Part shown: positions 40,368-47,855 of the stretch, in pieces | How the letters are laid out: each line of letters begins with the position of its first letter | Position numbering within the stretch: position 1 is the first letter of the stretch | Assembly (NCBI RefSeq): GCF_000550805.1 | Contig: NZ_CP004353.1 | Span: 868,001 to 932,000 of the forward strand | Length of the DNA: 64,000 nt | Direction: 5' to 3' | Source: Corynebacterium vitaeruminis DSM 20294 | GTDB lineage: Bacteria > Actinomycetota > Actinomycetes > Mycobacteriales > Mycobacteriaceae | The notes under the pieces: generated by a model | Seen by the model: the letters and a program-made list of their open reading frames with translations, nothing else | The model's database searches: none | What the model was told of the DNA's origin: nothing | Made by a program: the position numbers and the translations under genes

Positions 40368-40985
40368 ATGGGACTGCGAAAAGATGCCGAGGAAAACCGC
40401 CAACGGCTGCTGCAAGCGGGCAAAGAAATCTTCGCCGAACGCGGGCTCGGTGCAACCCTTAACGATGTTGCCAAACACGCGGGCGTGGGGGTGGGAACCG
40501 CCTACCGGCGATTTGCCAACAAGCAGGAGCTTTTCGACGCGATCCTTGACGACCAGGTTGACGAGGTCGAGACCATCCTTCGCGATGCCATCGCCATCCC
40601 CGATGCTGACGAAGCTCTGCGCCACTATCTGGAAGAAAACCTCAAGCTCCAGGTTCGTGACAAAGCGATGGCGCAGATGTTCGCCGGGAAGTACGCTTCC
40701 CAGGCCTTCCTTGACGCCAGCCGCGACCGCGTCGCACCGCTGGTCAACGATCTCGCACAAAAGGCCGTCGACGTGGGCGCCGTCCCGCCCCACGTGGTGG
40801 GTACCGACCTTATCTTTATCCAGGTCGGCATCCTCGCCATCGCCGAGATCACCGAGCCCGAATACCCGGGCCTGTACACGCGCTACGCGGAGATGGCGCT
40901 GGCGGGGCTCAAAGCAGCGAGTCCGGCCCACGGACCCATTGACACCGAGCAGACCCACCGGCTCATGCGAGGGCTGAAAGAATAG
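40368..40985 (+). CDS. TetR/AcrR family regulator
   Basis: 205 aa. The helix-turn-helix is at about 25-45 (TLNDVAKHAGVGVGTAYRRF), followed by a ligand-binding C-terminal domain. The box tagggt 7 bp before the ATG suggests leaderless expression. It faces the hydrolase gene head to head and probably regulates it and itself. Ligand unknown. The gene ends 4 bp from the converging DUF4232 gene. Confidence 0.87.
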   Translation: MGLRKDAEENRQRLLQAGKEIFAERGLGATLNDVAKHAGVGVGTAYRRFANKQELFDAILDDQVDEVETILRDAIAIPDADEALRHYLEENLKLQVRDKAMAQMFAGKYASQAFLDASRDRVAPLVNDLAQKAVDVGAVPPHVVGTDLIFIQVGILAIAEITEPEYPGLYTRYAEMALAGLKAASPAHGPIDTEQTHRLMRGLKE

Positions 40986-40989
40986 CAGT

Positions 40990-41613
40990 CTAGGACGCCG
41001 GGGTGATCGGCTGAACCGAGAGGTAGTCGACCTCGCCCGCGCACCCCTGCAGGCCGGGGACCGCGACAAAGAGGCTGTCGGTGTTCTCCGGCGGGTAGAC
41101 GCGCAGGCCATCGGCGGACTGCGGCTGGCACTGTGCTTGGTCGAACAGTCCGACGTTGGTGATCTTCATGGAGGCACGGGCCTGCGCGCCGGGCTGCAGC
41201 GTTACTGTCGCTGCCTCGATGCCGGTCTCGCGCGTTGCCGCGGGGCCGAGCTGGGTGCCGTCATTGCCCGTAACGGCGGAGACGCCGGGGAAACCGGCAA
41301 GCGTGCAGCCCTCGCCGGAGATATTGGTGAACACGAGGTCGGCGAGTCTCGATCCGGCCGCACCTTGCTCGTTTGCGAGCTCGACCTTCAGCTGCGAGGT
41401 GGCGCAGGCGCCCGCGGGAAGGCTGTTCGAGGCGGTCGACTCGGTGGGGGAGATTGTCGCAGGCGTAGCAGGGGAGGAAGGGGCTATGCTCGTAGCGATC
41501 GTGGCTTGGCTGGGCTGGGTCGAGGCTGGCGCGTTGTCTTCCTGAGCGCCGGTGGAACACGCGGCGAGGCAGAGCAGGATGCCGCTCGACAGTATCAGGC
41601 GCGATTTGGTCAT
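40990..41613 (-). CDS. DUF4232 lipoprotein
   Basis: 207 aa. The lipoprotein signal ends in lipobox CLAAC (position ~20). A Ser/Thr/Pro linker (~25-68) leads to the DUF4232 beta-sandwich (~70-207) with CATSQLKVEL, VFTNISGEGCTLAGFPGVSAV and a C-terminal cysteine pair. Anchored on the outer face of the membrane; function unknown. The ATG at 41613 is clear; the frame to 41877 is non-coding. Confidence 0.83.
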   Translation of the reverse strand: MTKSRLILSSGILLCLAACSTGAQEDNAPASTQPSQATIATSIAPSSPATPATISPTESTASNSLPAGACATSQLKVELANEQGAAGSRLADLVFTNISGEGCTLAGFPGVSAVTGNDGTQLGPAATRETGIEAATVTLQPGAQARASMKITNVGLFDQAQCQPQSADGLRVYPPENTDSLFVAVPGLQGCAGEVDYLSVQPITPAS

Positions 41614-42463
41614 GATTTCCAGGTTAGTGGCATGAGTCGGTCGGCGGCCGAGGACGCAACGCGGGAGAGCGTGGAAAGCCGCCGGATAGCATCTGACGCC
41701 GCAAGCCGGAAAGCAGAGAATAGGCGCCCAAAGTGCAAACGGCCGACCCGTACCTGCTGTACCGTTACGCGCGACTCTTTTAAGACTCGGAATCAACGCC
41801 GTGATTGTGCAAGGGGTGTTTTCGAGGGAACACGCAAGGATGCGGCCGAGGTGTGTGGGGTCAGATCTCGCCTGCATTTAATTGGGCCAAGGAGGTTGCG
41901 GAAGAGGCTTCTCGCAGCCCGCGTTTTGTTTCCATAAGATAGATCGTTGGCTATGACCAGCTCATGGAGGTTTTGCTATCGAAGACGGGATCTAACTGCG
42001 GTCAGCTTTCCCCTTTGCCGAGGTTTGGCTAGAGGCTATCAAACGTCTGCTACTGGGTCGGTATACGTCGATTCCTCAGCACCCGATCGCGGATTGAAGA
42101 CTAGGGAATCGGCCTTGAAGGTGGCCAGCAACCCAGAGCCCAGAGCTGTAGAAAAGGCCCGACCGATGCCGCTGATCTTGTCATGGGAGACTCGGTCGGA
42201 GCGCATGACCTGTACCGGCTATCCGGCTGCACCGGTGAGTACGTCGCTGGTGCCCCACACATCCGGCCGCCCACCTATTGACGCGTCTCGATGTCCGGCT
42301 TCGCGCGCCTGAGCTGGGTGCTCTCAGTGACACTGAACCTCAAGGGTGCTCGTTGACGGAAATGTGCGATTACGGGTTCATTGGATACCCTGTTGGGGCC
42401 GGCGCAGGAGGGTGAAGGCGAGCTGATTGGAGACATAGAGTGTGGTGAGGCTGACGGGGCGAA
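41614..42463. other. Gene-poor stretch
   Basis: About 850 bp without a convincing intact gene. A 121-codon plus-strand frame (41947-42312) has implausible composition. The minus strand carries a possible degenerate gene (42039-42326, separate entry). It marks the switch from core genes to the LLM/EthD operon. Confidence 0.55.
42039..42326 (-). pseudogene. Possible degenerate coding sequence
   Basis: One minus-strand frame reads protein-like over ~95 codons but has an in-frame TAG near 42219. It gives SIGGRPDVWGTSDVLTGAAG before the stop and ISGIGRAFSTALGSGLLATF after it. The part after the stop could be a 55-aa ORF from an ATG at 42206, with no good ribosome site. I do not recognise the family. 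Confidence 0.25.
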
Positions 42464-42487
42464 GGGGCGGGTCTATCGGACCGCCCC
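42464..42487 (-). terminator. Terminator of the LLM/EthD/MerR operon
   Basis: ggggcgg and ccgcccc with a 10-base loop, 5 bp after the merR stop on the minus strand. Confidence 0.7.
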
Positions 42488-42492
42488 TGCCC

Positions 42493-42924
42493 CTAGTCGC
42501 CGGAGTGTAGGTCGAGGTAAGCTTGGCCTGGCACGGGGTGGATGGCGCGGAACTCTGGAGACGTAAGTTCGGGTGCTACTCGGTCGAGGTAGCACTCCAC
42601 CTGCGACCTGCTGCGCACCAGCCGCTCGATGGTCTCATCGAGACGATCTCGCTCGGTCACTAGCAGGCCAGCTATCTCAGGATCGTCGTGATGGGGCATC
42701 TGCGCGTCGGGGCCGTGCACGTAAGGCAGCATCGAGCGCACTACCCGAGTCGGGATGCCGCTCTCGACGAGCACGCGGATCTGACGGACCGTCTGGATGG
42801 TCGACTCGTCATAGTCGCGGTAGTTGCTGACCGTGCGGCTTGGTTCGAGGAGGCCCTGTTCCTCGTAGTAGCGCAGCTGGCGGGTCGTAGTGCCGGTCCT
42901 GCGGGCCAGTTCACCTATCTTCAT
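42493..42924 (-). CDS. MerR family regulator
   Basis: 143 aa. The winged helix-turn-helix opens MKIGELARRTGTTTRQLRYY and continues EEQGLLEPSR, typical of MerR; a dimerisation helix (~80-118) follows. The C-terminal part lacks the paired cysteines of metal sensors, so the effector is probably organic or redox. Shine-Dalgarno gaaagga lies upstream. It is the last gene of the operon starting at 45222, whose promoter carries a MerR-type operator. It therefore probably regulates its own operon. Confidence 0.87.
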   Translation of the reverse strand: MKIGELARRTGTTTRQLRYYEEQGLLEPSRTVSNYRDYDESTIQTVRQIRVLVESGIPTRVVRSMLPYVHGPDAQMPHHDDPEIAGLLVTERDRLDETIERLVRSRSQVECYLDRVAPELTSPEFRAIHPVPGQAYLDLHSGD

Positions 42925-42983
42925 GGTGTTTCCTTTCGGTCGTGGGACCGGACACAAGCGCGGCGGCTCCGTCCCCGCCTACA

Positions 42984-43574
42984 TCAATCGTCGAGGGAGG
43001 CGTCCTCAGGGATAATCATAGGCACGCACTCGACGACCACGCTTCGGCCTCCTACCGCTTTCGCCACCTGGTCTGCGACATCGCGCCCCCGGGTGAAGAC
43101 ACTGAGAAGTGTGTCAGTTGCCCCGCTGACCTGGGGAACCCCGTCTAAGTGCAGGATGTCGACGGCGCCGATGCGCCAGTCATCTGGGACCTTGTTCGGA
43201 TCGCCGCCTAAGACGAGAAGACGAGTCCTGCCGCGAATGCCAGGGCGCGCGTGGTCGACGGATGTGACCAAAACGGAGAATCCGTTTTCAACGTCGAACA
43301 TGAACTTCTCATCCTCGGCGAGGGGCTTGGCGGTTTCTTCTCTCCAAGCGGCTTCTTCGCCCTGTTCATCGGTGAAGAATAGCTCGGCGAAGCCACGGAC
43401 GTCGTCCCACACGAAGTCGGGATCCACGGGACGGTTTTGGCGATATCCGACGATGCCTTTGATCGGCATCACCAACTCGCCGTGCTGGTTGGCCCAGTGT
43501 TCTTGGAAGGCCTCGGTTGACTCGAAGGCCCCGGTACGGGGCTTAAGGAATGCAATTCGATGGCGAAGGGACAT
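42984..43574 (-). CDS. EthD-type dimeric alpha/beta-barrel protein, second copy
   Basis: 196 aa, cytosolic. HWANQHGELV and GIVGYRQNRPV in the first ~50 residues match the EthD ferredoxin-like fold. The second half (~115-196, including AVDILHLDG and LLSVFTRG) looks like a second alpha/beta-barrel unit. It is a paralog of the upstream product, sharing GYRQNRPV and LHLD. EthD proteins assist oxidation or degradation of ethers, quinones and polyketides. Shine-Dalgarno aggag is present; a 21-bp gap separates it from the upstream gene. Confidence 0.72.
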   Translation of the reverse strand: MSLRHRIAFLKPRTGAFESTEAFQEHWANQHGELVMPIKGIVGYRQNRPVDPDFVWDDVRGFAELFFTDEQGEEAAWREETAKPLAEDEKFMFDVENGFSVLVTSVDHARPGIRGRTRLLVLGGDPNKVPDDWRIGAVDILHLDGVPQVSGATDTLLSVFTRGRDVADQVAKAVGGRSVVVECVPMIIPEDASLDD

Positions 43575-43595
43575 GGCTTACTCCTATCAAGATTG

Positions 43596-44180
43596 TTAGT
43601 GGGTGAGTCGCTCGTCGGGTGGAGTGACGATGTTGACTGGGGTAACGAGGTAGGTGTCAGCGCCCTCAGCCTCTCCTCCGAGAGCGTCCTTGACGGCGAT
43701 CGCGTCTATCTCGCTGGTGGTCCACACGCTCAACACGTGACGCGACCCGCTTTGTGGCTCTGGCTGGTCAAGGTGCAAGACGCTGATCCGAGAGGCCAGC
43801 TCCCGAGGCACGTTCTCGAGGCGTCCAGTGAGCGACATGACGCGCGACGCGGTGCGGGGACCGTCGAGCTCGACCTGTTCATCGACCAATGCCGAGAAGG
43901 TGGCCTGCTCCACCATGAATGAGTGCTCGTGCTGCCGGATCACCTTGGATTGGTGCGAGTCGAAGGCCTCCTGTTCCAGTTCGGCCGTTTCGTAGAACAG
44001 TTCAGCGATCCCGTCATAGCGGCCATGCCCCCACTGGGCGGGCACTGGGCGGTTCTGGCGGTATCCCTCGAGGTTCACCGTCGGGACTAGCAAGTGCGAG
44101 TGGACCATATTCCAGTCGAGGTGAAAGTTCTCGTAGCTGACGTCGGGTTTCTTGGTGATAAAAACGATGCGCTGATGCAT
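43596..44180 (-). CDS. EthD-type dimeric alpha/beta-barrel protein, first copy
   Basis: 194 aa, cytosolic. FHLDWNMVHSHLLVPTVNLEG is followed by YRQNRPVPAQWG, and the second half contains ISVLHLDQPEPQSG and HVLSVWT. Architecture and key blocks match the product of the next gene, so the pair arose by duplication. Good aaggag ribosome site; 27 bp behind the LLM reading frame. Function is inferred only from the operon. Confidence 0.72.
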   Translation of the reverse strand: MHQRIVFITKKPDVSYENFHLDWNMVHSHLLVPTVNLEGYRQNRPVPAQWGHGRYDGIAELFYETAELEQEAFDSHQSKVIRQHEHSFMVEQATFSALVDEQVELDGPRTASRVMSLTGRLENVPRELASRISVLHLDQPEPQSGSRHVLSVWTTSEIDAIAVKDALGGEAEGADTYLVTPVNIVTPPDERLTH

Positions 44181-44207
44181 CGGTATTCTCCTTGGGGCTA
44201 TGGGCGG

Positions 44208-45222
44208 TTAGTGGTTGATCGGGTCGGCGCCAGCTGGGAAAAGAGGCACTACGTATTCGGCGAGTTCGTCGAGTACCTCGGCGATGGGACGGGTCGACTG
44301 TTTGAAGTTGATCATCAGTTGGTCGACACCGGCATCTTGCCAGCCGTTCATGAGCTCCACTAGCGCTTCACGCCCTACGCGGAAACCCTGATGGATGGGG
44401 CTCGCCGCCTCATGCGGGTCTTCGGACAGATCGAGATAGGTAGCCTGGTTGAACGGCTTCCAGCCGGGTTCGCCTTTGTCTGCGGTGAGTCGGCGCCAAC
44501 GCTTGATGTTCAGCTGCTGCTGTTCGAGCGGCAGGGTGTAAAACAGCCACCCGTCTCCGTTCTCTGCGATCCACTCGACGCTCTGCCGCGAGGTGCCAGT
44601 GATGAAGACTGGAACGCGCTGGTGGGTCGGCTTTGGCAGTAGGTCGGCGCCATGCAGAGTACCGAAGGGTGACCGGATTTCCGGGAAGTTCTCCCCTAGG
44701 GCAGTGGTGAGATAATCCAATGACTCGCGGAACAACTCGCCACGCTGATCATGACGGCGGCCGTATGCGGGGAATTCCACAGGACGGTCGCCGCTAGCCA
44801 CGCCTAAGGTGAATCGGCCGCCGGAAAGTTGGTCGACGCTTGAGGCCGCCTTAGCGATATCCAGCGGGTGACGAAGTGGTAGGACGGAGCTTGCTGTGCC
44901 CAATGCGATGTGGTCGGTGACGGCGGCCAAGTAGCCGAGGTAAAGTGAAGGTATCGAATACCTGGCCAGTGTCTCCAAACGACGGGTCCAGCAAGGGCAC
45001 GTCGCGCACCCAGTACTGGCTGAAGCCAGCCTGCTCCAGAGTGTGGACGAGTCCAGTATGTCCCGCCATCGTGGGGACAGGGCCGGCGAAGCCCTCCAGT
45101 GGCGCTATCGCGCCCAGCGTCATGCCATCGGTCTGGTAGGCCCGGGCTAGAGCCGGATGGTTCTCCATGCTCAGACCGGCTCGGCCAAGTAGATCAGGTT
45201 TCTCATTTCTTGTCATGGCCAT
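44208..45222 (-). pseudogene. LLM-class flavin-dependent oxidoreductase, frameshifted
   Basis: Two frames make one ~337-aa luciferase-like monooxygenase. The first (45222 to about 44945) ends DTGQVFDTFT; the second gives LGYLAAVTDHIALGTAS and continues to ADPINH. Removing one T from the TTT run (AAA at 44942-44944, plus strand) restores FDTFTYLGYLA, exactly the family pattern. The rest is intact: SGGRFTLGVASGDRP, VFITGTSRQSVEWIAENGDGW. It is either a recent inactivating mutation or a sequencing error. The family uses reduced flavin. First gene of the MerR-controlled operon. Confidence 0.82.
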
Positions 45223-45230
45223 GATGCTAT

Positions 45231-45252
45231 ACCTTTACGTTAGCGTAAAGGT
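45231..45252 (-). promoter_or_regulatory. MerR-type promoter and operator
   Basis: A perfect 9-bp inverted repeat (acctttacg-ttag-cgtaaaggt) lies between ttgacc (-35, ending at about 45251) and tatagc (-10, near 45227-45232) on the minus strand, with an 18-19 bp spacer. The long spacer with a central dyad is the signature of MerR-activated promoters. Transcription would begin at or next to the LLM ATG (leaderless). Confidence 0.75.
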
Positions 45253-45706
45253 CAAGCTTTTAGAATGACCTGGGGTTTTGGAGGATGTTTAGGCTCGTTG
45301 GGGCGTAGATCCCGTCATGTTCTCGGTGCGGGAGTCGAGTCGATGTCATTGGCAGTAAAGGAACAAGGCGCCTCGCAATCCCGCTCCTCACCGACAATTA
45401 GATCTCATGCGTCAGGGTGTAGCAGGCGCATCTACGCTGCAGTTTTGTGCGAGAAAGACGACTCAACAGGTGCTAAATGATTAGCGCCTGAGCAGGAAGA
45501 AGGGAGCCATTCCGCGCTCAATATCCCGGCTGCTTGGTACGTTTCTTGTCCCCTTCTTCATCCCAACCCACGTCCAGCGCATGAAGATATGGCCCGTGCG
45601 AAGTCGACAAAACCAGCACAGAAAGTAGAACTAGCCTCGGCAAGGGTTCTCCAAAAGACATCTTCGCTAGCATCCGGTGGGAACTGGAGCCTAGAGGCAA
45701 ACAATC
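45253..45706. other. Non-coding stretch left of the mobile region
   Basis: About 450 bp. No plus-strand gene. The minus strand has a frame (45518-45841) ending GWDEEGDKKRTKQPGY that crosses the IS481-type repeat, so it may be a fused gene tail or chance. Nothing else is recognisable. Confidence 0.4.
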
Positions 45707-45804
45707 AAACAGCAACGCCGCAAGGCAAGAACACTGTTCCTGCCTCACGGCGTCACGGTCAACCATGTCGCGACGGATAGTGTCAACTATGTCCCGACTG
45801 ATGA
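45707..45804 (+). repeat. 98-bp solo copy of an IS481-family end
   Basis: Matches 59208-59305 in the same orientation with a single mismatch (cacggtc for cactgtc). It contains the motif tgtcaactatgtcccgactg found at IS481-family ends. No transposase accompanies it. With the distal copy it brackets ~13.5 kb of mobile DNA. Confidence 0.85.
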
Positions 45805-45938
45805 CAAAGACCACTCTTTCAAAACTCCCCAACCACCCCATTCGCAGCCGCGCTACACCAGCCTTTCCTCGCCCTCCGCCCCAGCTTTCCTCTTGATCCG
45901 CTCGTACCGCGCACCAGCAGCCCTTGCATTGCAGCTAG

Positions 45939-46328
45939 TTAGTGCTTTCTGTTCTTGCCGCTACCCGGGAGTCCGCCTGAAACCGTTCGAATACTTCTCC
46001 CACTCCAACCAACTGGATAATCCCGTTCCAGCTTCTTGTTGATCCGGGCTGGGCTCGTTGTGCTCTTCTTTGCTGCGTCGGACTTCTTCTCATTGGGGGC
46101 AGGGCGCGCCTTCTTCTTTTTCTTCGGCTCGATCTGATCTGCGCTGAGACTAATGACGTTGAAGTCATAGTAAAAGTGATTATTGCATAGAGATCGACTG
46201 CCTTTAGCCGTGTGCGAATTCATAACGCGGCGCTTGACGTTGACTCGAACCACTCGGCCACATTTTGGGCAGGTCACTTGCCCATTGATGACGTCGAGAA
46301 AAATGTACTCGGCTTTGTGAGAGCCCAT
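45939..46328 (-). CDS. Hypothetical zinc-ribbon-like protein
   Basis: 129 aa. The N-terminal half has CPKCGRVVRV (a zinc-knuckle) followed by CNNH ~30 residues later, suggesting a treble-clef or ribbon metal site. A very basic tract (EPKKKKKARPAPNEKK) and a charged tail follow. It resembles small nucleic-acid-binding proteins of mobile elements but I do not recognise a family. The ATG at 46328 is used; the frame to 46430 lacks a good start. Confidence 0.5.
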   Translation of the reverse strand: MGSHKAEYIFLDVINGQVTCPKCGRVVRVNVKRRVMNSHTAKGSRSLCNNHFYYDFNVISLSADQIEPKKKKKARPAPNEKKSDAAKKSTTSPARINKKLERDYPVGWSGRSIRTVSGGLPGSGKNRKH

Positions 46329-46593
46329 TGAAGCTACTTTCAAAGATTCTTGACCGCAAGGGTTCGACGTAGGCCACACGATGAGTGAAAGAGTCGCTGC
46401 GTCCCGAGTTTTCCACGGTCGAGCGCACAACCACTTGACTCACTAGTAAATAACCTCATCACCGCTGAGCAGTAGAAAAGCGTTGTCACGAATGATGCTA
46501 GCGGCAACGTCTTCTTAGACCACGTTTGTCCTGTTCGTTGATAGGGGTGCTTCAACTTTCTCCCTTTCAAGACTCCCCTCACCACCAAACCAC

Positions 46594-46623
46594 CGCCCCT
46601 CGAACCATACGGTCCGAGGGGCG
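46594..46623 (-). terminator. Strong hairpin after a surface-protein gene remnant
   Basis: cgcccctcg and cgaggggcg, 9 bp, with further acc/ggt pairing in the loop. It is 26 bp downstream of the minus-strand stop at 46650. Confidence 0.75.
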
Positions 46624-46649
46624 AAAAATGTGGCTAGCTGTGAGCGACG

Positions 46650-46718
46650 TTAGTCCTCCTTGCGACGCAGCGCGAAGGTTACAAGCCCTGCGAGAATCAG
46701 TGCGACAGCTGCACCCAT
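46650..46718 (-). pseudogene. C-terminal remnant of a sortase-type surface protein
   Basis: The minus strand encodes MGAAVALILAGLVTFALR plus RKED and TAA: a hydrophobic span and a charged tail, the usual end of LPXTG-anchored proteins. The frame stays open upstream (VRASRLRKFSVLRL) but no LPXTG and no body are found. The terminator at 46594 fits a once-complete gene. Confidence 0.45.
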
Positions 46719-46879
46719 GAGTCTGAGGACAGAGAACTTCCTCAAACGTGAGGCACGTACGCTAGAGGCCCTAACCGAACCTTGAAAGTTCTTCGGGGCT
46801 GCCTGGTAACCTTGTGCGCTACGTTGAGAATGGAAGGCGGCAACTGATAGCTGCGACTGAGAAAGAAAGAACTGAGGTC

Positions 46880-47752
46880 ATGTCTACGGCACTAGTTAGC
46901 CGCAATATTCGCTATGCGATCTCTCGATTTAACCCTTACGTCTCGCAAGTTGATGCTTTTGGATGCTTTTACCGATACGAATTTGATCACCCAGACGGAG
47001 TGATGGCTGGCGACGTACAGAATAATCCTGGGGTCTTTACCACGTATGGCATTTTTGAAGCCTTCGACAATCATATTGATTGGTCGGACCCGTCCCAATC
47101 GCAGCGTGGTCTTCGCGCCTTGTCCGCTTTTATTCGGGCAACCTACTGCGATTGTCCGACCGACGCTGAAATCCTAGAAAGACTACACCGCGAACTGAAG
47201 GTGGCGTGCGTTGAAGACGGATTTACATGGGATTCGAGTACGGGGCACATTGTGGTTAACCGTGGTGTCGCCTTGGATGAATTTGACCTCAGCGGCGTCA
47301 CCACGATTGAAGGAATCCTTGATCTTATGAAGAAGATCAATAGGGCGACTACTCGTGACAAAGACAATGCCGAGGTAATCGGGTTCTCCAAGAATCTCAT
47401 GGAGGCGATGGCGGACGCGGTGCCGCGGGAACGAGGGTGGCAGGAGGACGAGGTTCGTGGTCTGAAGTATCAGGACAGGTGCAGTGCCGTGATGAAAGAA
47501 CTTGGGATCACCGAACAGTCAGCAGGAAAAGGCGCGGTCGCTCTGGGAATCGGCTTCGTAAGAAAGGGTCTGAACAAAGTCGTGGAAGGTATTGGCGAAA
47601 TGCGCCGTGATGACACAAACGAGGGACATGGAATGGCCAATCTCAAGTTCGTTTCTGATGCTGACGCCGAATTTGCCCTTCGTTCTGCAGTTAATTGGTG
47701 TCATTTTATTTTGGAGACTCACCGGGAGAGCTCCATGGTCTGCCCCTTTTAG
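46880..47752 (+). CDS. Abortive-infection family protein (Abi_C-like)
   Basis: About 290 aa, soluble. The C-terminal region GIGEMRRDDTNEGHG followed by ADAEFALRSAVNWCHFILET resembles the Abi_C domain (conserved R-N/D..GHG then a helix ending in FLLET). The N-terminal ~170 residues are unrecognised. Abi_C proteins are associated with phage resistance by abortive infection; that role is inference here. The ATG at 46880 has gagg close by; GTG at 46814 is an alternative. It is a passenger of the mobile region with lower GC than the core genes. Confidence 0.6.
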   Translation: MSTALVSRNIRYAISRFNPYVSQVDAFGCFYRYEFDHPDGVMAGDVQNNPGVFTTYGIFEAFDNHIDWSDPSQSQRGLRALSAFIRATYCDCPTDAEILERLHRELKVACVEDGFTWDSSTGHIVVNRGVALDEFDLSGVTTIEGILDLMKKINRATTRDKDNAEVIGFSKNLMEAMADAVPRERGWQEDEVRGLKYQDRCSAVMKELGITEQSAGKGAVALGIGFVRKGLNKVVEGIGEMRRDDTNEGHGMANLKFVSDADAEFALRSAVNWCHFILETHRESSMVCPF

Positions 47753-47783
47753 ATACTTTGTCTCCTTCTGAACAGTGGAGGGT

Positions 47784-47789
47784 GCATTG
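47784..47789 (+). repeat. Target-site duplication, left side
   Basis: gcattg directly before the left IS21 copy; the same six bases follow it at 49942-49947. This marks a simple insertion event. Confidence 0.85.
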
Positions 47790-47855
47790 TGTCAGCGGCG
47801 GTTGAAATGTAGCCCAGTTTCGACGGTTGAAATGTAGCCCAGTTTTTGTGTGTGG

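Noticed and set aside
41947..42312. 121-codon plus-strand frame
   Set aside because: No ribosome site, odd composition, no recognisable domain; the minus strand of the same DNA looks more protein-like.
45265..45480. 71-codon plus-strand frame behind the LLM promoter
   Set aside because: No ribosome site and no plausible fold; probably chance.
45518..45841. 107-codon minus-strand frame across the solo IS481 end
   Set aside because: It runs through the repeat, so at most its last ~30 codons could belong to an old gene; not enough to call.
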